From the NCBI GenBank assembly GCA_035582835.1, contig JAYKAV010002918.1, forward strand, positions 128,501 through 192,500: a DNA stretch of 64,000 nucleotides, read 5' to 3'. Shown here piece after piece: positions 12,430 to 24,094 of this stretch; within the stretch, counting starts at the first letter, position 1, and each line of letters opens with the position of its first letter. Source of the stretch: Phoebastria nigripes. Taxonomy: Eukaryota > Chordata > Aves > Procellariiformes > Diomedeidae. The notes under the pieces were generated by a model, which searched no databases, was not told where the DNA came from, and saw only the letters and a program-made list of their open reading frames with translations. Position numbers and translations under genes: made by a program.

Positions 12430-12570
12430 CGCTGGGATTGCTGCTGGTGCATGTCGGTAATTACAAATGACTCAGCCGTTTCCAAAGCAAATGAAGTCAC
12501 TCGCAGTAATCTTTTTGCAAGTGGCAAATGCTCATTTACCAAGGGCTGGAAATTACTAATTGTGTTACCT
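12430..12570. other. candidate regulatory element with AP-1/MARE-like site
   Basis: An AT-leaning block contains aaatgactcagcc near 12465 (AP-1/NF-E2/MAF core TGACTCAGC) and several AATTAC/TAATT cores between 12450 and 12560. Its composition contrasts with both flanks. It is a candidate only. Confidence 0.3.
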
Positions 12571-14912
12571 CCATCCCACCTTACAGCAAAGAAGTGGGGT
12601 GTCCCCAGCCCTCGCCAACAACCTCTGGCTTGATTTTAGGCTCTGTGGAAGGAAATGGTCTGCGAAGGGCGATTCAGAGTAAGAGGAGACCATGGTGGCT
12701 GGATGATGCCTCGGGGAAGATGGGGCTCAAAGCACCAGCAGCGTGAGACCTCCTGGAAGGAAGGGGAAAGTGGTATTTTTTTGTAATTAGCTTTCAAAAT
12801 GAGATGCTTTCACCCACTCGTGCTCCTGGACCCACAGAGCTTCCCCAAGAGGTGTGTGCCCGAGTGGCTGTGTNTGACAGCGTGATGCAGAGCACAGGGG
12901 ACAGTGGCTGCCAAGCTGCCACTCCATATCTGGGGTTTGTCTTCATGTGCAATGACAAACTGGCTTTTGNACTGGTTTTTTATACCCCTTAGGAACCAGC
13001 AGTGATTATGGGGGGATGTATTGCCTCAGTCATGCTTACTTCATCTTCCACGACTCTTAGGCAAGGTTGCTGCCTCCTGCCTGTGTTTCCTCATTTTGGG
13101 AATCTCTCTGGCTCCAATTTGTCTCCGGTGAAGGGTGATGGCACAAGGGATGTGCCGTCACCTCGTGCCCTCCCCCAGTTATCGGAGGGCAGCTCAGTGA
13201 GTCATTGCTGCTGGGCCATATCAGAGCACAGCTCATCCGGGCTTGATGCATCACCGTCCCGGTGTTCCCGGTCTGATGGCCGGCCATCACGCCCTGGGTG
13301 CCCCTGCTCTGCTGCTCAGCTAATTTGCCAAAGCTTGTTGATGCTAAGCTTTCATGGCCTGCATTGCAAGCAGAGACCCTTGCAGAGAGAGCATCACGTG
13401 CGTCCGAGGGGCTGGATCCTGGTGCAGCATCACCCCCTGCCCCTGGCTTGTGCTGTGGCATTTGCTTGCACCTACATGGTGCAGATGTTGGGTTCATGTC
13501 CAAGGTGGTGGCAGAGGGTGCCTGTCTCTCCTGGTCCCCAGGGGACTGACCCTGTTTCAGGATCACTGCCTTGGTCCTGACCATGGCCCAAAGCAAAGCT
13601 TCTGGTGGAGCCCACCCTCTGCCTAAACTGACAATGGGGCTGAGTTCCTGGCCTTGGGTTTGATTTAGGGTGAAGATTTAGGTGAGGGTTTCCAGAAGAA
13701 GAAATCCCAGACTTACAGTAAGAGAGGGGCCCAAGAGCTTCCAAAGTGAGGGCTGCTAGTAAAATTATCTGCTGAGCATCCTCAGGGTGTCTCTTGGCAC
13801 ACATCTTGGTCTAAGGGTTGGGTTTGGCAAGGTGGCTCTTACTGGGGACAGCGGGGTCCATCCCCACCAGCACTTTATAATCCTCTGATCCCTCCTGAGC
13901 CCTGGTTTTCTATGATGCACATGTGGATGGCTTATGTGCCATCACCAAGCACACCAAGATGGGGAGCATAAACTAGTCCTGGGCTGTCACCTCTCCCCAG
14001 TGTAGGTGAGTCGGCTGATGGGGGTCCTCACCCCACCTCCTTAGTGAGAAGAGGTGGTATCTCCAGCTGGAGGGTCATTTCTACCTGTGAAAAGTGTCTC
14101 TGGGCAGTGTCCTGGGGAGAGCACAGCTGCGGCTGCCTTTCTCTGTCCCCATCCTATGTGCCTCAACACTTGCATCTCCCTGTGCCCAGACCGTGCTTTC
14201 CTGGCCAGCACTTATGATGCCACTCAGCATCCATCCATCACCTGGCAGTCGATCCTCCCGCTCACCCATACAGCCATGAGTGCTCCTGCCCAAGGGGGCC
14301 CGGGCAGGGATTGCCCCTGCTCTGATATCTGCAGCCCTCATTCAATGACGCTGTGATTTAAAGAAGATTGAGAGCTGGGCTGGCAGGCATGGGTGGGTGC
14401 ATGGTGCCCGCATCTCCAGCTCCCTCTCTCCCGCTGATGCTCAAACCTTCTCTCTGCATGACAGATGTGCTGGGGGATTTAAAAAGGGACATGCCACGGT
14501 GACAGACTGCAGCCAAGCACAGCCCTGCCCATAGCTGAGCCCCCAGCCTGTGCCCTGTCCTGCAATGCTGCACGAGATGCATCGGGGCTGTGGGTTGCAC
14601 TGNAGGGCAGCTAGTAACACCCCCAAAGGGGCTCAGGCTGCCATGGGGGGGGCCTGAGGATGTTCAGAGCAGGTCCCCTGTCTCCCCTTGTTGTCCCACC
14701 GCTGGCAGAAGGCTTCCTTACGCTGCTCAGCCCTTCGCCCTGGAGCTTGAATCCTTCTTGGANGAGAACAATATTAGCACCAGTGAGATGGATACCCAGG
14801 CTCTGTTCAGAGCAAGGCAGGCTCTGCCAGAAGCAGGGGGTAATCAGCACAGTAATCAAATGTGCAAATAATGGGAATTTGGGAGTTATAACAAAAGGCA
14901 GAGAAATAATCC

Positions 14913-14926
14913 GGGGGGGGGGGGGG
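14913..14926 (+). repeat. G14 homopolymer
   Basis: Fourteen consecutive G residues in intergenic DNA. Such runs are prone to sequencing length errors. Confidence 0.9.
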
Positions 14927-16940
14927 CTTGGAGAAATTAGGAACACAGAGCAAAATCTAATCAAGCAGAAAATAGCCTGACTAGAGCCAACAACTGGAGG
15001 CCAAGGCAGCCAGCCTTGGAGCGCTCCTCCCCTGGCATCTGGGGGTGTCTCCAGTGCCATTTTGGGGCAGAACAAGAGTTTTTGGAGAGATCTGTTCCCG
15101 CTTGGTGAACAGGGCTGGCTGCAGGCTGGGTTCCTGGCAAAAGTTCCCAGATCTGCGCTATCAGTGGATGGTGGATTTTGGATGTAATATTGATGGAAAT
15201 AATCACCCAGAAGAGCAGTCTGGGGAAATGCAGCTGATGGAGGTGGAGGAAAGATACCTGAGGCCAGTGGGAAGTTGGGCTGTTTTGGGGGAGAAAGTGG
15301 TTTTTCATTGCAATGGGTTTGCTGGGGCTTAAATATTTTGTGCAGGCATACCGTTCCCAGCCACAGTGTTTCCCCGGGATGAGCTCGGACACGCAGAGCT
15401 CTCTGGCCAGGGGGACATAAATGGAAAACATGAGCTGGTTTTGGTCTGCTGGACACAAATCCCCTTGTGAGCATCCTGGGAGGGACTCGTGGTAGGGGAG
15501 AGTAGCAGGCTGGAGCCAGGCTCTGGTGCAATTGATTTGTGCTCATGCTAAGCCTTGCCTGGGTTTCCATGGGGGGATGCGGTGGTCGATCATTGCATCC
15601 CTGGGGAAGTGGACCACGAAGCTGGGAGCCAGAGCCAGGGGACCCGGCACTGTGCCACCGGCACCCTGGGGACCAGACGCAGGGCTGAGCAACATCCCCA
15701 GCCACGGTGCCTTGGCNGTGTGTGTGGGGATGTTGTCTCTGAGGACCTGCAAGGGGACATCCCACGGGGAAGGACCTTCTCCCTCCACCAACGGAGACCC
15801 CAGTCCTGTGGTGCACAGGCAGGGATGCCTCCATCCGATGGCAGGTACCGCAGAGCCTTGTAGATCCGATCCCAGCCTGACATCCAAAGCTATCCCAGAC
15901 TCTGACCCAGACCTGTCTCCCAACGTTCCCTGCAAAAGCACCTCGCCAGGTTTGCTCTGACATCCCAGACCCCCCCCCAGGCACAGCCCTGCAGGGACGC
16001 GCTACAGCTGCCCTCCGGCCCCTCCAGGTGCTTTCTGCCAGCGCTTGAAAGGACCTTGCAATAAGTCCCAATCAAAGAGGTGGCGTGGCGAGGAGCAAGA
16101 CGCTCNGACGGGAAAGCACATCCCGCCAGCCCCCACCCCATCCTTTTTTTCCCATTTCTCTGCCTTCCTCCCTAGGAGGCGACCTGGCAGTGGGCTCGAA
16201 GCCAACGCAAGGCAATGGTCCTTAAACTGGAAAGAAAAGGCTGTTAAAGATGGGATTGCCTCTGACTTGGGAAGTCCCAGAGCCCCAGATTGCCAAAGCT
16301 CAGGAGAAGGTAGCAGGGAGCTGTCATCCCAGGTTTTCCCTCTTATCGCCCAGCTGAGTGACTTTTGCTCTGTCCAGGGGTGGCTGTGTTTGGGCTCAGT
16401 ATCCCTAAATATCTCCCAGCTCAGAAATGCAGCCCCTGAGACTGGGAAACAGAGGCACCGAGAGCACGAGCCACAGGGCAGGAGCAGAGCCAACTCCCAC
16501 TGGCTGCGATGGATGGGACCTGTGGAGACCACAGGATGCCGGGACCTGGGATTTTAGGAAAGCTCCCAAAGCCACAGGCTGTGAGATGCCAGTGGGGCTG
16601 AGCAGCCCCAGCACTGGAACCAGGTCTCCCCTGCCACTGGGACCAGTAGCAGGGCTTGGAAAAACCTGCAGCCCCCTGCTCCCAGCTTGCTTGCCTGCAG
16701 GGAAGGTTGTCCTGCAGGCTCAGAAATGCCATCGGGGGAGGGACAAGCCATCCCTGCCCCACAGTCTTTTGCAGTGGGGGGATTATCCTGGGGATACACT
16801 GCAGGGAAAACCAGCCCAGGGTTGCTCCTCCGCTGGCCAAACCTCTGGGGCGGGTTTGTTTAGCCCCAGCAGCTATAGCAACGAGCCCTGCTGCCTGCAG
16901 CAGCTCTGCTTGTCCCATCGCCCGAGTGCCTGCCTGAGCC

Positions 16941-19900
16941 ATGGAGGTGGAGGCAGCAGGGGACCCCCACGGCATCTGGGGGGACACCCCAGCAAGGACA
17001 TATGTCATCCCGCATGGGGTAAGCCCTGGAGAGCAGCTCTGTCTCTGGATTTATGGGATAATCAGGGCTCATGAGGGTAGGGTGGGGAAAATGGGATGGG
17101 GTGGGAGGAGAGAGGGGATGGGGTCGGGGTTTCGGTCGGTTTGGGGTCTGGGGCAGCAAAGCTGCTCTTTGCAAAATGCCTCCCTGCTCCCTGCAGACCC
17201 CGGGGCCCCGGGGAAGGCGACTTCTGCACGGGGATGTGTGTCCAGGGGTTGGGACTTGCCAGGTGTGCAATCCATCCAGGCTTGCAGGGCTGCACCCCTG
17301 GGCAGAGGGGGGTCAGCGCAAGCCACCCCTTCCTCTGAGGCTCTCATCCCTGCTCCCCCCAGCGCCAGCGCTGCTCTCCTCCCTGTCACCAGCTCCTCTC
17401 CCCTCTCCTCCCCAGCTGCCGCACTAACAGGGCACTAAATTAAAGCAAGAGTGGGAGATCCCTGGGGTTTTCCTTCCCCTCCTGCCTTTCAGCTCCGACC
17501 TGGGAGATCTGGTGGGGCCATGCCGGTGCCCCAGCAGCCAGTGATGATCCTCCAGCAGCTTCCCAGGACCATGACTACGCTGGCCCCCCCCGCCGGACCC
17601 CCGCACATCCGGGGAGGTGCGTGACGGTAGATGTCATAGAGGTCAGCTTTAAAACCAGCTTAACTTCATCCTCTTCTTTTTTTTCCAGCCTTTTCAGTAT
17701 GAGGGGCAGGCAGGGAGGCTGCACCCCCCCTCCGCAGCCTCACAGGGCTGGCCACACCATGCTTCGATGGCTGCTTTGCCCCATGAGATGTAATTTTTGG
17801 TGGTTTAACCAACCCTGAAGTCTGGGCTGGCTTTAGCCACACCAGGATCCTCCTGGGGAATGGTTTGGGGCTGTTTTTTGAAATCCACCTTCCTTTGTTC
17901 TCCAAAACCCCATTTCATGTGGGTGTAGGGAGCATCACCAGGGAAAGCCAGGGTGATATGGGCTCCTTGGCCATGCTAGGTGGGACTGGAGGGAGACACA
18001 TGCCAGCCCCAGAGCCAGCGGGATGCAGCAGGCAGGAGCAAAGACCAACTGTCTACAGGGGCTTCACCCAACCTTGTGCAACCCAGGATCCAGCAATCTG
18101 GGCTGGGGGAGCAGAGAGCAGAAGTGTGGGGGGGTTGTGGTCCCTGGGACACGCCGTGGGCGAAGCTGTGCAGCCTTGCAGGGAGGGGGGAAGGTTGAGC
18201 TGCCTTTAAAAATACACGGCGTAAAGGGCAAATTGGTGTGGGAAGAAAACGGAGACCCCAGCCTGGCCCCTCGCAGCCCTGCGGTGGGGGCTGGCTGCCT
18301 TTCCAGTGGGCCGGGTGGGATCCATTAAGAGCTGCCAGCCCTTTGCGTGCTTTCTCCTCCCGGTTCAATGCCTGGCTGCTGGCCCGCTCCCTCCTCGCGG
18401 CTCCGGCTCTGGCCACCTCCCGGGTTGTGCTGTAATGCTCCTCGCTGGAGGGTCAGCTGCCTCATGGGTGCCCTGGGAGCCCGTCCCTGCAGCTGTGAAA
18501 GCATTTTGGGATCTGGCATGTGGGACACGGGGATGCCCAAACCCCTTTTTACCCATGGCTCTGGCTAATGGGGGTTCACAGGTCTCGTGCACAAAGCCAG
18601 CGGGATCTCGGAGGCAGCCCCTCCGGCAGGTTTACAGGCATTTTGCAGGGGAACTTCATGCCTGCGGCAAATGGGGATGTTTTCATGGGGATGCAGAGCC
18701 AGATGCCGCGCTTCCCCTGCAGCCGGATTGCCCTCAGCAGCTGCACCGTGGCTTGGGCATCCAGCCAAGGGGACTGGGACACTAACCTGTACGTGCACGG
18801 CCGCTCCGGGTCCCAGCTCCTCGTGCGGAGCCAGGCAGGGGCTGGGGAGGCACCGAGCATCCCCAGCCTGCTCCTCTCCTGGACCCAGCTCTGTAGGTGC
18901 TTGCTCCTGGGAATGGAGATAGGATCAGCCCCCATGGTCCAGCCCCAGCTCCTGCCTCCTTGGGGGGTTTCTGAGCTCCCCCATGCATGACGTGGTGCAA
19001 AGTGGAGCTGACCCCGGCGTGCTCCCCATGCGGTGCCACCCCCAAGACACCGGCTCTGCTGCCAGGTGCCAAGGCAGAGGCTTGCCAAGCTGCTGAGTGC
19101 TGCCAGGACCAGAGCAATTCTCCTCCGAATGGGCGGAAAGTCTGATGCCTCCAACACCACTAATCACCTTTTGTGAGCAGGCTTCAGCAAGCCAGACCAG
19201 ATGTTTAATCACATTTGCAAATAAGAAAAGGCTGAAATATGGCTATTTTAAAGCTTTATCCAAGCAAAATAATTTTTAAGTGCCACATGGGCCTTCCAAA
19301 TTGGGGTGGGGGGAGTTTGGCTTAGCTCCCACCTCTTGGGCACAGGGAAAAGCCTTGGTGCCACCCCATCCCGGGCACTCATCCCATGGCCATGTTTCTC
19401 GTGCCCTTGCTCTGATCTCTCTCTGACGCAGAGCCCCTTGCTCTCCGGCAGATTTAATTGAGTTGATGATGATTCAGAACTCCCAAATGCACCAGGTGGT
19501 GATGAACAGCCTGGCTGTGTCGGCACTGATGTCCTTCAGGTTCGGGCCGTCCCCGGCTGCTGCCCAGGTAAGGGTCAGGGATGCTGGATGGGCAAAGGGA
19601 CCATAGGACCAAAGAGGACCAAAGGACCAAAAGGACCAAAGAGGTGGGCAAAGGGACCTTTCCAGAGCTGCTCAGGAGAGCGGGATGCCTGTGTCCCGCT
19701 TCAGCACAGCGTGGGACCCCTCCGGGCGCAGAAGCTGGGTGGTCTCAGCCTGTCTCAGTCCAGGCTCTGCAGCCCCTTGGGGTTTTGAGGCTCTTTGTGC
19801 TTGTTTGACCCCCTGCTCTGCCAGCACGGATCACATCCAGGCTGCTCGGAGGCGATTTAGCCCAGCTGGGAAGAGCCAGGACCCTCCCTGCGTGCTGCGG

Positions 19901-21084
19901 CGTGGGCAGGGTGCAGTGCTGGGCTGCAGCGGCTGAGCAGCGAGGCTGAGCACTATTCATTAAGCAGGATGGCTCTGCAAGGGCTTTCATTTAAAAGTCC
20001 ATCTTGAACCAAAATCATATTAAACATTTCATCTCCATGGGGGGAAACAAATGCTGCTTTCTCGGCGGGGGCGAGAGCTGGGCTGCGGGCAGCTGCCTTG
20101 CTCGCTGCCAGCTGGCATCTCTAGGCACGCACCCTCCCATGCTGCCCGCCCAGCGCCCACCAGTTCACCACGCTGGCCAAGACCAGACCCTGCCTGTCAC
20201 ATCTCAGCGGCTGGATCAAAGGGGCTCTTCCCAGCAGCGTTTTGAGGTCCCATCTGTGAAGCTGCCACCTCCCCATGTCCCCAGCAGTCGCGTTCCCACG
20301 CTGGCTGACCGCGGGGCTTTGTGTGGGATTGAGCCCACCCAGCCGGACCCTGGGAGAGCCATGCCATGCCGGCGGCATCACAGCCAAGCGCGGCTCCCTG
20401 GGAACTGTCTTGCTGGTGCTTTGGGCAGCAGTGCCCCAGGGAGACAGCTGCCGAAAGGGGCCCGGCACAGCCCTGCCTTTTGTTCCTCTCCGCAGGCGAT
20501 GGCGGTGCCTTTGCAGACCGGAGAGGAAGAGGAGGCTGTAGTTTTCCACCATCACTACACCCCCATTCCTGCTCCTATCCTGGCGTGGCCGGTCCCTGTG
20601 CGGGATCAGGGTCCGGCGGCCATGCGGTACCTGGGCACAGACTCATTAGCCGAGGATGGGGAGGTGTGAGTAACGAGGGTGCTGCTTTGGGCCACCCAGC
20701 GGCGGGGCCGCGTGCGTGTCCCTGCGGCCCCTGGTGTAACAGGACTTCCAGCCCAAGCTGGGATACAAGGGGCAACACTAGGCCAGCACTTACTCCTGTC
20801 CTTGCTCCTCTCCAGCAGTGCGGTGCCCCCCCCTCCACCCCCCAGCGCCACAGGGACCGTGGGAGCCAACGTCCCACCAGCATCAGGTAAGGACACATTC
20901 TCCCCATGTCCCTCAATGAGGGACATCTTGCCCTCAAGCGTGCATCAACCGGGCAGCCCCCGGTCAAAGGCTGAGCCCTCCCTGTTCCCTCCATCCATTG
21001 GATCCTGGGGGTGGCCCTTGCACATCCTCCAGGTCCCCTTTTCTCTCTGCAGAGTACTACGACGTGGTGGAGGAGAGGCTGTGA
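16941..21084 (+). CDS. PRR29: proline-rich protein 29
   Basis: Six coding exons: 16941-17018, 17493-17616, 19452-19567, 20496-20665, 20816-20886 and 21053-21084. All have GT-AG introns and closing phases, giving 591 nt or 196 aa. The diagnostic parts match the vertebrate PRR29 family: DLIELMMIQNSQMHQVVM in exon 3, the acidic EEEEAVVFHHHY in exon 4, and VPPPPPPSATGTVGANVPP plus an acidic EYYDVVEERL end in exons 5-6. The biochemical function of the family is unknown. I see no signal peptide or membrane segment. The start is the least certain point. ATG 16941 is in frame through a normal splice, but ATG 17522 (MPVPQQPV) in exon 2 could also serve. In human, PRR29 lies between SCN4A and ICAM2 on 17q23, which fits the rest of the window. 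Confidence 0.88.
19150..19280. other. AT-rich block in PRR29 intron 2, candidate enhancer
   Basis: The block lies between exons 2 and 3 of PRR29 and ends about 170 bases before exon 3. It holds aaatatggctattttaaag, resembling SRF/MEF2-type AT-rich cores, and other A/T runs amid GC-rich intron. No coding signal is present. Regulatory function is inference only. Confidence 0.25.
19608..19645 (+). repeat. GGACCAAA-type tandem repeat
   Basis: Four to five imperfect units of ggaccaaa/ggaccataggac run head to tail immediately after PRR29 exon 3, inside intron 3. Confidence 0.8.
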
Positions 21085-21184
21085 GCTCCATGCTTCCCAA
21101 GATGGTTTCTCCTGCATGTCCCAGCCCTCAACCCCAGGAGATCCTGCAGGTGCTGAGCATGGGTGCTCCATGATACCCATAGTT

Positions 21185-21272
21185 TTGGGGTGGCTCGCAG
21201 GGAGGAAGCCAACATGCCCAGCAAAATACATTTTGCTGGGCACTTTGGCTTCCTCCCTGCGAGCCACCCCAA
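21185..21272. repeat. 88-base near-perfect palindrome (long hairpin)
   Basis: Arms 21185-21227 and 21230-21272 are reverse complements at 41 of 43 positions, with a 2-base centre. The mismatches are two adjacent pairs (21213/21244 and 21214/21243). Homology stops sharply at both outer ends. It begins 101 bases after the PRR29 stop, so a PRR29 transcript would carry a very stable hairpin. No known repeat family was recognised. It could be a miRNA-like or double-stranded RNA structure, a recent inverted duplication, or an assembly or cloning artefact. Confidence 0.93.
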
Positions 21273-21514
21273 GGCAGGGGGGTGTCATGAAGCCTGTCAC
21301 CAAACCCAGGAGACAGCATGACCCCAAACAGGGACAGGCTTTGTCTCCATGCTCTGCAGAGGGCTTGTCCCCAGCAGGTTAGTGGTGACATCCCAATCCC
21401 GGCTGGACAACGTGTCTCTGCCAAGCCATGAGGACTCTGCGGAACGAGCTGTGCTGTGTGCCCATGGGTCGGGGGGTGGGTGATGCCAGTCCAGGTGGTC
21501 CTGGTCTTCATTAC

Positions 21515-21606
21515 TGCCTTCAGATCTCAATGCAGCACATTGCCCGTAATTAATTTGCTTTGTTAAGAAAGCACCCTGCTGTCACTAATTAAGCATCTGT
21601 AATTAC
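21515..21606. other. homeodomain-site-rich block downstream of PRR29
   Basis: Contains cgtaattaatttgc and cactaattaagc, both strong TAATTA-type homeodomain cores, within about 60 bases, plus gtaattac. It is AT-rich relative to its flanks. A candidate conserved non-coding element, unproven. Confidence 0.3.
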
Positions 21607-24094
21607 CCAGACTGCTGGCTTCCTGCCTGAGTGCAGGGCTCCCTCCAAGCTGGGGGGGGGGGCGTGAGCCTCTTGCACCCGGTGGGGAGGGTATATCAGT
21701 GCCTGATGCGGGTGCTGGGGCAATATAGGGAGTTGCTGATGGTTGGTGCTGGGAAGCAGAGTGGGATGCTCCTGGCAGAGCACAGCATGGGGAGAGCTGG
21801 ATCTGGCCTGCAGCTTGTTCCTGGTGGGGGTGCAGTCAGGGCAGCAGCCTGATAAAGGGGATGCAGCATGGGCGAGTATAGGGATCCCTTGGACTCAGTG
21901 TCCCCTCTGTTCACCAGGAAAAAAGGGACAGGTGTGTTTTGGGTGCTGGAGGCTGTCCCCTGCCTCTGCTACTTCCCCAACCCCACTTAGGGGTGACAGC
22001 CCTGCTCTGGTCCCAGTGGGGTTACAGGCCAGTTATCAGGAGGCTTTGTCTTAAAAGCAGAGCTCCTAGCAGGAGACTTCAGGGCTGGTGGTCATCTAGA
22101 GCTCAGAGCATGCAGAAAGATGGTGCCCAGGCAGTTGCACCTTAAATCCCCTCCTTCTGCACCCATCGGGCACAAGGACTGCCCTGTCTCTCTTCTGGGG
22201 TCCCTATGGAAAGGAGGGCTTGTCCTCCCTGAGCCCAGGACTGAGCTGTGCTCTGGCACAGGCAGATCTTCCCCTGCAGCAAAGCTCAGCCTGGCTCCTG
22301 CTGAAGCTGGAGAAGCTCCTCAATGTGGAGCAAAAAAGCCACGCTGGGTTGCAGCATGAAGGCACGTCTCCAGCTGGGGGCACCCCGAGAGGCTGCGAGA
22401 CTGGCCGGGCAGAGCAGCAAGAACAGAAGTGAAGGAGAACATCCAAAAGCTGAGCTCAGTTTGATGGGAAACCAGGCTGGTGCACATAAGGTTTCCATAT
22501 CCATATAGACAGAAAGGGAAGAAGGAGGAGAGGAGTCACCTGGGGATGGGGTGGACAGGAAGGGTGGGCTCAAGATATGGCCCAATCTCAGCTTGAATAT
22601 GAGAATAATGAGGGGATGAAGCAATGGTGATTGCAACACCCATGGTGGAAGCAACCCTTGGAGCCCTCTCTGGGTCACACTGGTTGAACCAGGGCATGCT
22701 TCAGCTGGCAGCATGGAGACCATCGCACAGCCAGGAGCCCAAAGGCATCTGCTTGCACCCACATCAGCAGGGACAGGGAAAAGGTGTGGGTGGAAAGAGC
22801 AGCCATGGGCATGGAGGGGAATGGAGCAGGGGAGATGCAGAGTGGTTTTGCTGAAGGTAGGCTGTGTCAGATGAGGGGCAGGGCTGCTGGGTTTGACCCA
22901 GGTGATGTGATGTCTCTCCCCAGTCCCATATAATGGGACTGTTTGCCCCAGAGCCCTGGTGGGGTTGTTATGGGAAGGCATGAGCGGAGCTCTCTGCTCA
23001 CAGGCTCCTGCCCCAAGGGTCAAAGACGAACCAATGGTCTGGGCAGCACCATGCGGATGTCCCTGGCTGGACTTGGGACATGGAACAGCCAGGCTGGGAG
23101 ATGCTGCTGGTGGCTGAGACCAGGCCAGAGTTATCTCTGCAATGACAAGCACTTGCTTTTTAAAAGCAAGACCAGAGTTTCTGCAGGGCAACCCAGAGTT
23201 GGCCTGGATCCTGTGTGCCCAGTGCGGAAGCAACAGAGCAGGAGGAGAGGCTAATTACAGCCCTGTGCATGCTAATTGCACCTATGTAAACACCTAACGC
23301 AATGCAGTCCCTGGCTGCCAACTGGGACAAGGGCTGGCATCTTCTTCAGCCCAGGGTGGGAGCCGGGGGGTGGCAGGGCTCAGACCCCTGAGGCATTGCT
23401 TGGACCTTGGTGACAGATGCTGGTCCTTGGGAGAGGAAGGGCAGAGGGGCTCCTGCAGCCCAAACGGGGGGGGAGCAGAGAGATGGGGAGCACTGGCACC
23501 ACGTGCCTGCTGCAGGCCCAGGCAGGGAGTAGCAGAGATATTTTCCAATAATCTGATACTCTGCAAGGTGAGGTTTGGGGATTAGCCATGGTGCCAACAG
23601 GGCACATGCGACAAGCCTTGCCGGGGTGATGGGCATAGACCAGAACCAGCTCCCACTGTCCCTACCAGCTGAGATCCCCCTTTCCCAGGGTTGGGGTCCC
23701 TGTGGCCAGGAGAGGTGCCCAGAGCATGGACATTTTTGTGGGCAACAGATCTGATCGCATCAAGTCGGAGGCACTGCGATGGCTTTTAACAGCCCAGGAG
23801 GGCACTTATCAGCAGTGACACCTTGAGTGACCCGGGGTCCCCGGCGTTGACTTACCACCGCTCTCCACCCTTGGTGGGGTAGCCTGCCTCCTGTCTGAGC
23901 CAGTCCATCCTCAAGCCTCTGTACAGGGTGAGATCCACACAGCACCTTCCCCTGGACCAGCCCCAAACACCCACGCACTGCTCTACTGATACGCCTGATT
24001 CACCTGCCACGTTCCTCGGCATCCCCTGCTCCACTCGCCCTGCTCCTGGGGACGCGGGCTGAGCTCCCCAGCACCCTCCCGCCGGGGCAGCACA

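Larger units (their letters stand above)
9408..16940. other. intergenic region between the receptor and PRR29 (7.5 kb)
   Basis: No exon with recognisable homology and splice signals was found on either strand. The long ORFs here are GC-rich shadows without domains. Visible content is simple repeats (CCCATC)n, A20 with flanking TA steps and G14, plus two AT-rich islands near 11120-11580 and 12430-12570. The sequence just upstream of 9407 should contain the receptor promoter, but I see no convincing TATA box. Confidence 0.55.
21085..24094. other. PRR29 3' flank and intergenic region to the AGPAT1-like gene
   Basis: There is no gene in about 3 kb. The region starts with the presumed PRR29 3' UTR, which contains the palindrome at 21185-21272. 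A block with TAATTAAT and TAATTAAG homeobox-type cores follows at 21515-21606. The rest is G/C-rich and unstructured. I saw no clear AATAAA for PRR29. An octamer-like catgctaattgc lies near 23268. Confidence 0.5.

Noticed and set aside
14611..16071. 486-codon minus-strand ORF in the intergenic region
   Set aside because: GC-rich shadow frame with several N codons, no recognisable domain, low-complexity Pro/Ser/Arg composition and no homology that I recognise.
22286..23233. 315-codon minus-strand ORF between PRR29 and the AGPAT1-like gene
   Set aside because: No domain, no splice context and composition like surrounding non-coding DNA; chance ORF in GC-rich sequence.
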